In this document: positions 1-13,443 of the stretch, one piece after another | Layout of the letters: each line of letters opens with the position of its first letter | Position numbering within the stretch: the first letter of the stretch is position 1 | Assembly: GCA_019054805.1 (NCBI GenBank) | Contig: JAHQIY010000007.1 | Location: 4,531,501-4,595,500, forward strand | Length of the DNA: 64,000 nucleotides | Reading direction: 5' to 3' | From: Brachionus manjavacas | Lineage: Eukaryota; Rotifera; Eurotatoria; Ploima; Brachionidae | Made by a program: the position numbers and the translations under genes | The notes under the pieces: model-generated | Seen by the model: only the letters and a program-made list of their open reading frames with translations | The model's database searches: none | Told to the model about the DNA's origin: nothing

Positions 1-3000
1 TTAAACAACCTTACTTGACCAATATTGAAGATGACGAGGAAATGAATTTTGTGATGAGATTCATGATTCAAAATGACATAAACGAGATTTACGTTGGAGC
101 TAATAATCTCATTAAAAGAAGTAAATTTTTCATATTTTAGCTTAATAGATTTTAAATTATCTGTTCTTCAGGTAAAATATGTTTGTTTATTTTTTTTTCT
201 ATTATTTTTACTGGACAGAAGGAGCTTCACTTCGTATGTGCAGTATGCGCTCTTTTCGAATGTTAGCTCGAAGCCTTTTTAAATTAATTTTTAAATAAAA
301 ATATCTATTAAAAAAAAAGTAAAAGAATTGTTTTTTTAGCAAATGTTAAAATGAAATAAATAGTAAAGTTGAAAATGATTCAATGTGATTTTTAAATAGA
401 GTTTTAATAAAAAACTTTAAAACATAACTAAATAGTAATGCTGTTTAAAAAATTTAATAGAAGTCTCATCAACAAGACTTTTCGAAAAAGAACATTAGCA
501 TCAATTTTTAATTTTTTTTTATATAATCAGAATGTTATCTAATTAAAAATTTCAAATTTTATCAAAAATGAATTTTAATATCGTTTTTTTGTGATTTATT
601 AGAAAAATATATCTAACCGGTTTATTAAAACTTGATAGAAATGACGCTAATTGAATTTATTTGTTACATGATAAACCAACTTGTTAGCGTGATAAACATG
701 TAGAGTATCTAAATATTGGAATAAAAAAATTTTTTTTTATTTGACGAATACAATATTTTTTTCGATCCAGAAAAAAGATATAAATAAATAACTATTTCTT
801 TTGTTTTTTCTTTCATTTTTGTTTTGCTCCTAAAATTTTAATTAGTAGCATAGAGTTCAAGGATTTTTAATTAATTCAAAATTGTTCTTTAAAATCAGAG
901 AAATTTACTTTAATCATTTTTTATTTAAAAATAGAGCAACGAAATTAATATTTTTCTTAATTTTTAAGTAAAATCTATTTTAATTTTACATTAATTATTC
1001 TTAGACTCAATAACCAACTATTTGGCTATAAAATTTCATGTTATTTAATACTCGATTAAGTTTTTTACATAACAGTTGCATCTAAAGAATTTAAAACAAC
1101 AAAATATCGTCATTTGTTTAAATTTTGAGATTTTATTTTTTATTTTAAAAGAACTAAATTAAAAGAAATAATATTTTTTGACTTGAAAAATAAAAGCATA
1201 TAACTTGTATCTTGTTGTCATACCTATAATATACTTGCAAATATAGTCTTTCATAAAACCTCATCTTTAATTTCTGTAATACTTAGCATAGCTTAATTTA
1301 AAATTGATTTTATCAAAAGTAATGATTTGGTGGAAGTCTTTGCCAGTTAAACGAGTTTGTTTGCTTGATGCATTGTTGATTGTTCCATTTCTTCAATCTC
1401 GCTCAATCTATTCTTGCTGTTGTTTGTTGGCACACAAGAATCACAAGAGAATTGCATTTTTTCTTTTTTCAGAATTCATCTTTATTTAGAATCCTTTTTA
1501 TTAAAATAAAATTTTCACCGTGTTAAATTTGTCTGTTGTAAATAAAAAATATGAAGTGACATTTTTCTATTATAAAAAAGGAATTATTTTTTCAGTCAAT
1601 TTTTGTTAATTAAGTGAAGTTCAAATAAATAAAACAAAGCTATGGCTCCAACTGCAAAAAAAAAATTTCAAAAAAGAATCATTATTTCAGTGTATCATTA
1701 AACAAAAAAATCACGATTGTTTATTAGAAAAATGAGACTTTAATTTGAATCATTTAAAAATTGTGACTGACAAATTTTGTGACTAACATATTTTTTTATT
1801 TTAAAGACTTATTAGATAATTAATTATAAGGATAACAAAAAAATTTAGTTTAAATTAACCATTCAGTATAAAAATATAATTACCTAATTTTAGTTAGGAT
1901 TTTCTTACAATTTTTAATTTAAAACACTTATTTTTTTTCAAAAAGAAAATATTTCAATCTGATCTATTTAATTCATTTTTAATTTTACTCGAATTTTATC
2001 ATTTATGGAAAATTATCCCAAGAGCCTGCTCGACTAATGTAGTACTATATAATAAGAGTATTATTTTTGAACAAAAAAATTACCAAAAATTTTTTATTAA
2101 TTTTCAATTTATTTGATTTAATTATTTTTTCTAAAATTAACTTTTAATTAGGCAATGATTTGTTATGGGAAAGAGCTGGGTTGACAACTGAAAATAATCG
2201 CGTAAATGATCGCATTTTATGTCCGGATATTCACATTGATAATACGAGCTATTATTGTGGTTTCGTAAAAAACTTGTTCTATGATGAAAAGAAAAATAAT
2301 CCCAACATGAACCTCAACTCATTTGAAAACATAAATTATACCATACATACAATCATTCAGAACCAAAATAAATTCTGCGTGAATGTGTCGAATTGTTTTA
2401 CCAGTCTACCATACTTGTGCGAAGTAAATTGCACTTACCAAGAGCTTAATTGTGCTAACTGGACTCAAGACTATAACAAGAAATTATTTTCTTCGTCCAA
2501 CAATTCGTTTCCTAAAACAACCCGTGCTTTGACCACAACAACAAAATATGATCCTTGCGCAACCAATTCGAACAAATGCAAAAATAATTCAACTTGTATT
2601 TACAGTGATCTTTCTATAGAAAAGTATATTTGCATTTGCCAAGAGGGTTTTGAAGGCTTGTATTGTGAAAGAGATGAGAGACCATGTCAACCTCATAGAA
2701 ATAAATGCAAACATAACTCGACTTGTACCCAGTGGGGTCGAAGCTATAATTGTACATGCCAGAGTGGGTTCGAAGGATACCATTGCGAAAGAAATATAGA
2801 CGACTGTATTGAGGACATTTGTCAAAATGGAGCGCAGTGTATAGACTTGGTGAATGCGTTTCGATGCGAGTGCTTGAGCTTTTTTTATGGCGATTTTTGT
2901 GAAAACAAACGAGAAGACTTGGTCCTCAAAGAAAATGTTTCAAGATCTTTTTCGGTATTTGCAATAATCGCTATTGTTTTAACTTATGGCTTTTTTATTA

Positions 3001-3269
3001 CTTTGGACCTTTTGAGGTTTTTTTTCAAAATTGAACCGAGTGGTCTCTTGGAAGAAAGACAGTTGATTCGAAAAAAACGTCTTATGAAAAAAATTATGGA
3101 TGATATGAAGAGTAAGAGAAAGAGAAAAAAATATCGTAGGATTATTTACGCAAACTATGCAACCAAGGATCCTTTTATTGCAAAATTTGAAAAAACTTTT
3201 CATATTTCATACGATTTGGATTTACCATTTATTGACGAAGAATCCTACAGAAACTCTAATATAATTTGA
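1..3269 (+). CDS. C-type lectin / triple-EGF single-pass membrane protein (5' partial)
   Basis: Two exons are visible, 3..120 (reading frame starts at base 3; the gene begins before the window) and 2152..3269 with stop TGA, joined in phase 1 across a 2031-bp GT-AG intron. The first exon (LTNIEDDEEMNFVMRF, then IYVGANNL) and the start of the second (LLWERAGLT, then CFTSLPYLCEV) together look like the middle and end of a C-type lectin fold. I see no WND or EPN/QPD calcium signature, so sugar binding is doubtful. Three EGF modules follow; the third has the D-D-C...N-x-F-x-C pattern of calcium-binding EGFs. After these come a hydrophobic helix (about FAIIAIVLTYGFFITLDLL) and a cytoplasmic tail of about 85 residues, very basic at first and ending in acidic and tyrosine residues. 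A cell-surface recognition or adhesion role is inferred. I do not recognise a named orthologue. Confidence 0.75.
121..2151 (+). other. 2-kb intron of the lectin/EGF gene, no content recognised
   Basis: Begins GTAAAT and ends TTAATTAG. It is A+T-rich with scattered stops; the short open frames around 94-282 and 1304-1489 resemble no protein family. No repeat structure was recognised. Confidence 0.6.
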
Positions 3270-4394
3270 ATATAATTTAAAATTTGATGTTCATTTTTGT
3301 AGATAATTAAGCTTTTTAAACTCAATTTTTATTTAAAAAAAAATGATTCAAAATTTTTACATTTTTATTTTAAAAAATTTCTTAATATTTAACTTTCTGA
3401 TTTCTTTATTCAATCTTTTTATTTTTTGTTCTTGTTAAATAATTAAATTAAATTTTCGTTCCGATGACGCAACATTAGTATAATGTATTGTTAAATAAAG
3501 AAACAATAAAACTCTCAAGATTCTCAAGAACCTGAAAAGCAAAATCAGAATTAAAATAGAATATTGATAGAAGAATTATGAATATAACTAAAATCCAAAC
3601 TAAATTTGTTCTAAAGGTGCTATGCAGAAATTTTAAGTTATGAAATAAAATGGTTTAAATTTGAATTAAGTTATAGAAACTATAGAAAGAAATTTTATCG
3701 ACATTCTGTAAATTTCTTCTGTTCAATTTCTCAATTTAACTCTTTTGAATTTTTGAAATCAATGTTTGAAAAACAAACTTTTAAAAAACAAGGATTTTGA
3801 GGTAAAGGAAATAATGAAATAATTTTTTCTATTTATATTTCTAATATGATCATCTTCAAAGGGTAAATTAAACTAGCAAAATTGAATATTTTAATTTAAT
3901 TGTAGTTTAATTGTAATTCTCTCAGCAAAACAAAACAAATTTTCTATTATTTACTACAGTATTGGTTTGATGGTTGACAAAAAGTTGTGATCACGTGATC
4001 ACATATTTACTCAGACCCTTAGATTTACAAATTGTCAAAAAATATTATAATTTTATCATTAGTATTTTTTTATTTTAAATAATTCTATTTTAAATATTTG
4101 TAAATGTTTTCACTATTTTACTTTAAACTTTGACTTTTGACTATGTCTGCTTCATGGTTGCTAGTTTATATATTCTTATTTTATTTTTCACTCATCTGGA
4201 TTTTTTCTTTAATCTTAACAGTTATGAAAAAATTAAGAAAGTAAAAACATTTTATTCTAAAATTTTTAAATATAAAAAGAAATCGTTTCAAACAATCTAA
4301 ATTTATTTCTTTTTTGAAACATTGTAAAATTTTAAAACATCAAAAATAAATGTAAAAAAAAATTAGGAAACATTTATGTTTGACTTAAGAACGT
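3270..4394. other. Intergenic region between convergent lectin and MOSPD2-like genes
   Basis: A+T-rich sequence between two convergent 3' ends. The only structure I see is an 18-bp perfect palindrome at 3986-4003 and a TTTGACTTTTGACT motif near 4128, a pair that recurs in a looser form at about 34395-34460. Confidence 0.6.
3986..4003. repeat. 18-bp perfect palindrome centred on CACGTG
   Basis: TGTGATCACGTGATCACA equals its own reverse complement. It is unusually GC-rich for its surroundings and holds an E-box core. It could be a bHLH-type binding site or part of a repeat; the sequence alone cannot decide. Confidence 0.6.
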
Positions 4395-7300
4395 TTAATG
4401 TTTATTCGAGCCAAATAATATTGCATCGAAAAATGGTTCAACATACTGACTAAAATAATTAGAATGCAGCACTATAAAAATCATATTTAATATTAATATT
4501 ATATAAAAAAGTTTGATTATAAGCGACTGGGTCTTGATAATATTTTGCTGATTTAATAATATTTCATTTACCTTAAAAGAAAAAATAAGTTCAATTCAAT
4601 CAAAATAAATGAATATATACATTTTTGTCCAAATTATAAAGTTTTAAATTGATAAAGCTTGTTTCATCTTTTGGCAAAATCGGCCCATTTGTCTCAGATT
4701 TTGTTTCATTTGATTTTATTTTTAGCTTTACATTGTCCCCCAATATTTTGCTTGCTTTATTAGGCGCAACAACTTCATATTTCTCCGAAGATAAGTTCGA
4801 ATTTTCATTTACTTTAGATTCTTCTGGTCGTCTTACTACACATTTCATTCTAAATTTATTAGATAAAATTGAATTAAGATTGTTTTTTAACTAGTTACTT
4901 ATGATCCTGAATGTTTTCTTTTTTTAAGCTAGCCTGCTTCCAAAAATCATTTAACTCGTTCGGTTGGACTTTTTCACCAACCTCTGTCCATAATATTAAA
5001 AATTTGTCCCTGTGACTGTTGCTTGACAAGTGATAATCTGATATGAATAAAAATAAAATTAAGTTAACTCTTGCCACTGTGAATTTGAGGACAAAAAATT
5101 ATATTAAAAATTTCACACCAAAATAATACGTAGAATTAAATGTAAGAAATTTAATTTAGATAAGAATTTTTTGGATCAGCTGAGGATTGAAAAATATTTT
5201 TTCTTAAGTTCACAGTTTCTCAATTTTTCAATTTAAATTTACCTTTCAAAAAATTGACCATGACCTGAACACTTCCCGAGTTAGGTATGATGCCAGTACC
5301 CGGTTTGACCCGAAATTTATCCGGAGAAGTGATTTTTATCTAAAAAAAATAATGGGAATAGAAAGAAAATATTTGGAGCTATTCATTCTACTTTATATGC
5401 TAGAGATGATTTTGAATTATTTGTCAATTGAATATACTGGATTATGTCATTTTTGCCATCACATTCATTAAACTCGATTTCCTCACCGGGACTAATTGAA
5501 ATAAGAGAATTATTAAAAGTATTGCTAGAATTCGATTCATCGTGTCTAAATGAATTTTTTGGTGCTAGTAAACTAGCCTTGGAACTTCGTTTACTTTTGG
5601 TCGAGCTGGTTTCCTAAAAATCAAATCTTGACATTAAATTAAAAAATCTAATTTAATTTTGTACTGTGACATCTTTTCTAGAAGGAACAATTTTGATTGT
5701 ATTCACCTCAGTATTTTCCTCCTCGATTCTATCATGCATTACCGGTTCAATTGATTTGTATTTTTCGAATTCATTTACACTTTGAAAAGCTTCAATGGAA
5801 GGTTTTATCACGTGCTCATCGCGGATATATGTGTATTTGTAAGTGTCCTTTATTAAAAAAATCATTTATTGATTCTTAGAAACCAACATCAAAAGAATAA
5901 AAGTGATTCAAAATCGTCAAGGATCAGTTATTAGTCCTTTATTATTTAGTATATTTATTAATGATATTCCTAAAAGAAAGAAATATAATAATGAATATTC
6001 ACTTCTCTTTGCAGACGATCTTGTGACTTTTTTTATTGCTAAAAAAATGGAAATATAGAAAGTAAGATGTTGAATAAGAACAGTGGCTTTTCAAGTGGAA
6101 AATGAAGATTTCGGTTGAAAAGTCTTGCTCAATGATTTTTACTAAAAAAAACAAAGAATGTTCTGTGTTTAATTTAAGGATCCATGGGACTAAAATCGAA
6201 ACCCTAAAATAAATAAAGTTCCTAGGAATTAAATTCGATTCTAAACTAACCTTTTCTTCAATGATAGAAGAAATTAAAGAACGATGCAATTCAAGGCTAA
6301 ACTTAATCAAAATTTTATCAAATAAAAAATGGGGCCTTGACTTTTAAACTTTAGGAAATCTTTATAAGTCTTTGATAGGATCTATTCTAGATTGTTCTTT
6401 CCCTTGTCTTAACTTTCTTTCAGAAACTAATATAAAAAGGTTGGAAGCTATCCAAAATTCAGCAGTTCGTTCTATACTAAAAATAAGATATGATACTCCC
6501 TCCAACATAGTAAATCATGAGGCATATAAAAAACTAAAACAACTGAGAGTTTCAAATTCATTAGTTGTCAGACTGGTGGAAGGATATAAAAAAGGTTTCG
6601 AATCAAGAAATATCGAGTACCCAACTCCATTGTGTAATTGCTACCTTACTATTTCTTCTTTTTTTTCCTGAATCATCAGATATTTAAAAATGTATTCTGT
6701 TACTCTCTATCCTAATTTATCTAATTTTAATTTTAATATTTCTCTATTTTTTAACTTATATTATTTTTACTTTATTTTTTTCTTATTTTTTATTCTTATT
6801 TTATTCCATTTAACCTTATTTTGATTTTTTATTATATTTTTTATTTTTTTTTATAATCTGAAGGAGCTTAAGCTCGGTACTGATATACAAATAAATAAAA
6901 AATAATAATCAATATAATCTATTCTAAAATTAAAATTTTTAAATGGCAAAAACTGAAGCTATACATAACAGAGCTATAAGATCTATTTACGATCTGCCTT
7001 TTGATCATATTAATACGACTTATCCATCAATTATTGATGCAAAGTCTAATTCAGGTCTGATGTATAGAATGTACGAGATTAATATCAGATATAGTTTTAA
7101 TGCCATTACTCACAACCCGTTGATCCAATAACTTGTTTATGAATATTTAGAACGTGTTAGCAGTTTACGGAGAGAAGGTTCTAAGAAAACTCATATCATT
7201 TCGTATACTTGCACCTATCATTTCGATGTTTCTTAAGTCCGATTTTTACTACAATGATAATTTCGACACTGATTGTGATCCACAGCCACCTTCCTTTTCT

Positions 7301-10300
7301 CATAATTTTATTTTAGAAAATTTTGTATCAGAAAATGAATACTCTCTAACAAAAAAAAATTATAAAAATAATATCCAGACTTGCGCAAAAGTCAGAAAAA
7401 AAAGTCTTTTGACTTGACTTGACTTTGACTTTACGACTTTTAAACAACTCTGTAAATATCTTATTTTCATATTTATTTTTATTACTTTTTTTTAACTTTC
7501 TCATTTAAAATTCTAACTATAAAATCCTTAATCTCAGCTAAACATTATCATTTAAATTTCTTTTCTTTTTTTTTTAACTAGAAACTGAGACTAATTAAAT
7601 TAAATTTTTATTTTAATATAATAAAGCCCAAAGATTTGATAAAAAAATATGATAATAATTTTTTTTTGATCTGATCATAAACCATTTAATAGTATAAAAT
7701 TAAGCTCACAGTGACCAATTAATTAATTTTTAATTTCTTTAAATTTTTTTTATCTAAATATGAACAATAAATAAAATCATAGGAAATAGAAAACAAAATT
7801 TCGAGGTCTTATTGTACACAGTCGGTAAATAATAAATAAATAAATTTAATAAAAATTAAATAAAAATTGAAAGAAACTACCGTAAAGAGTCACTATTATC
7901 AACGGGTGGTAAGACTGGTAAATAAAAACCAATTAATTTTCTAAACAAGATTCATTTAGAACTTACAAATCTTGTTAAGATTTTGTTTAAACATGATTGA
8001 TAAGAAAATTGGTTAATAAATTTAGAAACATTGAATTCCTGCCAGGGTTTATCCTTGTTGCAAATTACGATATTTTTATTAAGAATTAAATTCTAGTTAC
8101 AGATAAAAGATAAATAAATACTATTTAAATTAACGAGGATGGAATTTGATAACTTTCCAAACTTCATCCTTACTTGAATGAATTCAAGTGATTTCAATTA
8201 AACCCTAAATTACAATATTAAAAACTTATCATGATGACAACCATCTTGGTATAGCCATAAATTTAAACCTTAAAAATATTGTATGCTTTTCCTAGTTAAA
8301 TTTAGTATCAAAATTCTGATTTAAAATTCCCTATAGATTATTGATCATTGATAAAATAATAAATCATCGTTACAGTTCCTCCCATATGAACAAACAATTG
8401 ACTTTCATGTACAAACTCTCTAATTGATTTTTTATCTACAAATTTTATTAATTTCATTGCCTGTGGTGGAAGCCAGTTTTTGATTATTTTCCATGCAGCT
8501 ATAAAATAAATAAAATTAGAGAATTTAATAAATAATCAAAATAAGTATAGTAAGCTATACCATTAAATATAAACGGCATTTGAAACACGATCATGTAATC
8601 TTGAAGAAAAATAAATTATAATATTAAAATTTTTTGTTATCACCCAAATACCTATTAGACCCGGATAGTAGGTTTTTAAGCAATTCACTATAAACTTTAT
8701 TAAATCCATATCCAAATTTGAATAACCAGCATCGGCCATATCTACTAAAAGGACAATTGGATCCTCGGTGTTAAATTTGTAGCTCTTTTCGAAAAAAAAA
8801 GCTATACACCGATAAACCTGTTCGGCAGGAAATTGATCTTTTTTATGTACTTTGATAATGCAGTGAACTATGGATTTATCATAAATGGTAGTTTATTTAA
8901 TAATTTTCAATTTTTGTGAAGTTTAATTTAATTTTATTATTAAAATTCAACTTCATTTGAAAAAACTAGTAAAAGAGAAAATGAATTAGTTCTTAAGGAG
9001 CTGTCTTTTTTCTTTTTCAATCTATTAAAAAATATTTCAAAAAATTGATAAATAAATTGAAAAAATGATGAATTTCGTAATATTTTTGCTACAGTATATA
9101 TCATTTAATCTTCTTAATAGTAGAAATTAAAATATTAAAAATTGAAAAAAGCATCCGGTAATTATTAAAATGACATATATAGACCAAATAAATCTAAATT
9201 GTTTTTGAAAGCTTCAATTTTTTTCAAATCCAGGTTAAAAATCATTTCTATTTTTTTTTCTAATTCACATCAAAAATTTAAAGGAAAATAAAAATCATTT
9301 TTGTCTTCGTTACTATATTTTACGCTATTTTCGGTAAATTCACAAAAAATAAATTTCCTGCTTTACTAATTTTACCGACATTTATGTAATTGCCTGGAAA
9401 TAATTTAAAATTTCGGTAAAAATAGAAAATCGTCACATTAACCTGTTTAATACAAGAATGAAAAAATAATTATATTTTAAAAAAATCAAATGTCTAGTTT
9501 AATATTTTTTATAGCATTTATTTATATCTTTTTTTTGTAAGTAGCTAAAAACTAAAAACATTTGGCTTAAAGGAAGGACTTAACTCCATTCCAAACTGCC
9601 AGGGTATAATCCAAACTTTATTAATAATAATAATAATAATAACCTTTTTTAATTTTCAATTTTCAGGTTTTATTTCTTTGATTGAATTAAATAAATTGAA
9701 AACTTTATAACCCCTGGCCTCCTAATTAATATTCTTTAATAAAAGTTTTTCAAATTAAACCGATTGGAACTTTAATTTGGAAAAAACTTCACAATCTCTA
9801 AATTCTTAAATTTACTTAAAGGATTGCATTGAATATCCTCGTTTCGTTTAAAAATAGCGCCCTTTTTGAATAGCTCTTCTGGTACTGGAAGTTTACCAGG
9901 AGTTAATAAACCTTTGAATTTTTAAATTTTTAATATTTGATTTTTTTTCTTTAAATTACCATTGCAATCAAAATCTTTACGCCATTTTAAAACATCATGT
10001 ATCATGTCGACTGCTTTATCCTGATCTAAGAGTGAATGCTTGTAAAACGCTCTAATCCAACTACCATTTGCGTTGATTCGTTCCACATCTCTCGGGTGAT
10101 ATATTTCTTTTTCGATGTTTGCTTTTATTTAAAATTGAAAAAAAATTAATTTAGATAAAATTTTCATGTTTAGATAGTATCAAATGTTAGCATCAAAATC
10201 AAAAAGTAAATTTAATAAATATTTTCATTATTTCTTGACAAAAAAACTTTTGTATGCTAGATTATTTACTTAGAATAAAAAATATTGAACAGTTTTGGTT

Positions 10301-10431
10301 TAAAAAAATAGTTACATTTATATTTTTGAACAAAGTTGCTACGAATCTGGTCCATAATGCTTTCTGATGCTGTCTTTTTTTAAAATTTATTTAGATTTAA
10401 ATTTTTTAGAAAGTCTTACTGCATATGACAT
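4395..10431 (-). CDS. MOSPD2: MOSPD2-like protein: CRAL-TRIO + MSP domain, tail-anchored
   Basis: Exons on the minus strand: 10431-10420, 10373-10316, 10121-9960, 9911-9816, 8867-8652, 8599-8561, 8498-8374, 5847-5665, 5613-5392, 5339-5243, 5037-4899, 4849-4621, 4571-4395. They total 1755 nt, 584 residues (human MOSPD2 is about 520). Residues about 1-240 match the MOSPD2 CRAL-TRIO region (YHPRDVERI, WRKDF, TYYPGLI, VHMGGTDTYKY). Residues about 330-460 form an MSP domain (ISISPGEEIEF, FRVKPGTGIIPNSGSVQV). The last exon adds a hydrophobic helix (LFYIILILNMIFIVL) and a short end, as in the membrane-anchored family. MOSPD2 is known as an ER protein whose MSP domain binds FFAT motifs at contact sites; that role is inferred here. 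Reading through the 49-bp last intron would instead end the protein after VYIHLF, without an anchor. Intron 8373-5848 contains antisense LINE relics. The first exon is only 12 nt. Confidence 0.88.
5878..6905 (+). mobile_element. Degenerate jockey/I-like LINE, reverse-transcriptase half and 3' tail
   Basis: Antisense to the MOSPD2-like gene, inside its largest intron. It is 5'-truncated. It starts near the RT palm (GSVISPLLFSIFINDIP), continues to the FADDL catalytic motif, then meets stops and frame breaks. A later open piece (6372-6671) has the LINE C-terminal pattern ETNIKRLEAIQNSAVRSIL. The 3' end carries GAAGGAGCTTAAGCTCGGTAC followed by a run of ATAAATAAA. It is a pseudogene with no intact polymerase. 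Confidence 0.8.
6910..7850 (+). mobile_element. Second LINE C-terminal fragment with AATAAATAAA tail
   Basis: The frame at 6943-7131 (MAKTEAIHNRAIRSIYDLPF) repeats the same LINE C-terminal segment as the previous element and continues past one stop (LVYEYLERVSSLRREG). So it is a second related copy placed directly behind the first. A possible tail with GTCGGTAAATAATAAATAAA lies at about 7820-7848. The 3' boundary is uncertain. It contains TTGACTTGACTTTGACTTT near 7415. Confidence 0.6.
9590..9650 (+). repeat. Retroelement-like (TAA)n tail in a MOSPD2-like intron
   Basis: A short run of about seven TAA units follows GCCAGGGTATAATCC, inside intron 9815-8868 (948 bp). This resembles the simple-repeat 3' end of a LINE or SINE. 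No coding part is recognisable. Confidence 0.4.
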
Positions 10432-13400
10432 TATTGAAACAATTATTTAATCAATCTAAAATAAAGGAAAAGAGTAGTTTAGATTAAAGTTTATGTGTTA
10501 GTTACAAAAGATATTAAACTTGTTTTTTAAATAAAAGTATAAACCTAACTTCATATATCATGAGAAATAGTTGTTTTTTAATTTTCAATTTAATTCGAAA
10601 TTTGCCTAAAAAAATTATAATTTTTGCAAGTTTCAAATTATGCTAGAAATTTTTTTATAACAACTAGAATTTAACTCGTTTGATGGACTTTATTTAAGAT
10701 AAAACTTAACAATAATATTCATAAAATGATATTCGCTTGAAAGCCTTGCTGGAACAATATCGATTTATTTTATTCTACGACACACTAAAAATTTAAAAAT
10801 TCTCAGAATCTTGAATTGATTTGCTTATTTTTATAGAATATCTAATTTTAATTTGAAAAACTATTTAAATTAAAAAAAGGTGAGTTTTAAGCTCTACTCA
10901 ATACTTATTTTAAATTAAAACTATAACACCTAATCATTAAAAAACTAAATTATACAATTAATTGTAAAAAAATTATGATCTAGAACCTCAAATAGCTGAG
11001 TCACAATCATTGAAATGTTGCAAAAAAAAAAGAAACAAATTTATACGAAAAAAACTAGAATCTTATATTAGGACAGAGTAGTCTGATTAAATTTAGATAA
11101 ATTATTAAAAATTTTGGCATTAAATGGATAATTAATTCTTACTTAATGATTATTGCTAGTTTAATTCTGGCAAATTAAAATTTTATAAAAAAAATTAAAT
11201 AAATTTTTTAAAAGTAATTTTAATTAAAATATTTTAATCTATAATGAATTCTCACGACAACAAATAATAAAATAAAATAATTTTAAATTAACCAAAAAAA
11301 ATCTTATTTTTTATTACTTTTAAAATATTTTTGAGTAATTAGATCTCTTAAAATTATTTTTTTTTGAAATTCGATAAATCATTGTTTTAAAGTTGAAGAA
11401 TAATTAAAAACTAATTTCGATATTAAAATGTGTTTATTGAAAGGAAAGATTATAATCAAAAATATTAATAACAATTTTTTTTAAAAACTTTTTGGCTATT
11501 AAATTCTTATCGTTTTTTAAATGAATTTTCCTCAAATAAGACTTTAAATTATTTTATTATTTTAACTAAAATTAATTTCATTAAATTACAATTAATTTAA
11601 AAAATTCTAAAATTTATTTATTTTTCTTTGAAATTCAAATCAATCGAAAATATTATAAAAACATGGTTTGTTTAAAGCTTTGATTAACTACTCTAATTTG
11701 ACATAATTTTAGTGTAAAATATTTATGTTCACAAAATTTTGTACTGATAAAGATTTGGAGAGAAATAGAAAATATTGTTTCTAAAATCAATAGTGATATT
11801 ATTATTCAGTTAGGTATCTCAATTTTATATTTGATGATTTCAAAAGGTTTACTCTTCCTTTAATTTCACGCACAAAATAAACGTGTCAAACAACTTAAAA
11901 ATTTATTAGATGGTAATTTTTTTTTCCTATGAATTTAATAATCTAAGTGTTAACTTTTCAATAAAATCAAATTTTTTCTCAATCCTCAATTGATAATTTT
12001 TAAGTTTCAGACATTTTCTTATAAAATTTTATAAAAAAAATAAGAAATTTTCAAACTGAAAAGATCTTAAAAGAGCATCATTCAGATCTTTGATGGCTCT
12101 GTTCTTAAATTTTAAAATTTTTAAAGCTCGAAAATCTTTAAATTTTCTATCTAAAAAAATAATAAATAGCAAAATGTCATAATTCTATTTAAAATATTTA
12201 TCTAAATTAATTCTTCTCCAATAATTCCTGATCAGGCCAAAATTGAGCTAATTTTGTTAACTTTTTTGGGAATATTATCATTTTTATTTAAAATAAATTA
12301 TTCATATTTTCAAAATTATTAAAAAATAAAAATAACCTAAAATCTCATTTTTCTTTTGAGAGTTACTCCCTCCTATTTTAGTAAAATTAAAAGTTGATTT
12401 TTTTTGTATTCGTTATAATGTCTTATCTTTTTTTAGTTTGTTTTTTCACCGTTTCTTTTCTGATCAAAAAATTTTGCGTTTGTTTAAAAATATCTCGAAC
12501 GATCAATTTTATGAAAATTCATAAAAGTTTTGCAAGTATTGTATATAAAATGTAAATTTAGCTTTTTTTTTAATAAAATAATTGATTTTAATGCGTAAAA
12601 ATTCACATGATAAACTCAATAAATTAGATTACTTAAATTTAATTAGAAAAAAAATATTTTTCTCACATTGAAATATTATAAGTATTACAATATGAGTTCA
12701 AGTGCGTCATTTAGTTTGACAGTATTCAAATATTTTGACAAATATAAAAATTTAAATTTAAAGAAAAATTTTAAAATCTGCTTAAAGAATTGTTTGACTC
12801 TTAACAAAAGCCATAATCTTCAGAACAAATATTTGATAAAATATTAATTTAAATTTTGACTCGAAAAAATTTTCATATTCATATAATTTGAAGCATTCAT
12901 TTTTTTATTTAAAATTATAAAATTTTCTAAATAAACTTTATTTTTATTATTAATAAGGAAATATTTTTAGATTAAATGCACCTAATTTTTGCAATGCTTT
13001 TTAATTTTAAAAAATAGACAATAAGCAAAAAAGATTCACTTCTTATACAGAACACCTAATCCAGAAATTATTTTGATAAATTTTATCTAATAAAAGCTTA
13101 AAAGACCTGCCATTTGATCAATTTTTAGTTTTGTGACAATTCGTGCATATCTTTTTAAACGGTTGGTTAGGTTTATCCATTATAAAATTGTTGAAAAAAG
13201 TTTAAAAGACCAAAAGATTGATTTAAAATTTATTTATTTTAAAACTTTAGTGACTTTTTTAGTAATTGAAATGCTTTTTTAGATAAAAAATAGAATCATT
13301 TCTTTTAAAATAAAAAGCTCATTGTTTCTAAAGTGTCTTTAAATTTATAAGATAATATTAAGAAAAAAATCATCTGATTTTTTTATTCAAATCGCCTTAT

Positions 13401-13443
13401 TCAAATTTTATTAAATTAATTTTTGCTTTTATTTAGATTCAAA
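10432..13443. other. Divergent intergenic region between the two MOSPD2-type paralogues
   Basis: About 3 kb of A+T-rich DNA separates the divergent start codons at 10431 (-) and 13444 (+). I find no convincing frame, repeat or RNA gene. It must hold both promoters. The acceptor-like AG at 10457-10456 (-) and the one at 13435-13436 (+) lie just upstream of the respective starts. Confidence 0.6.

Noticed and set aside
94-282. 62-codon plus-strand frame at the window start
   Set aside because: It overlaps the end of the lectin exon in another frame and the intron; its sequence is low-complexity F/L-rich.
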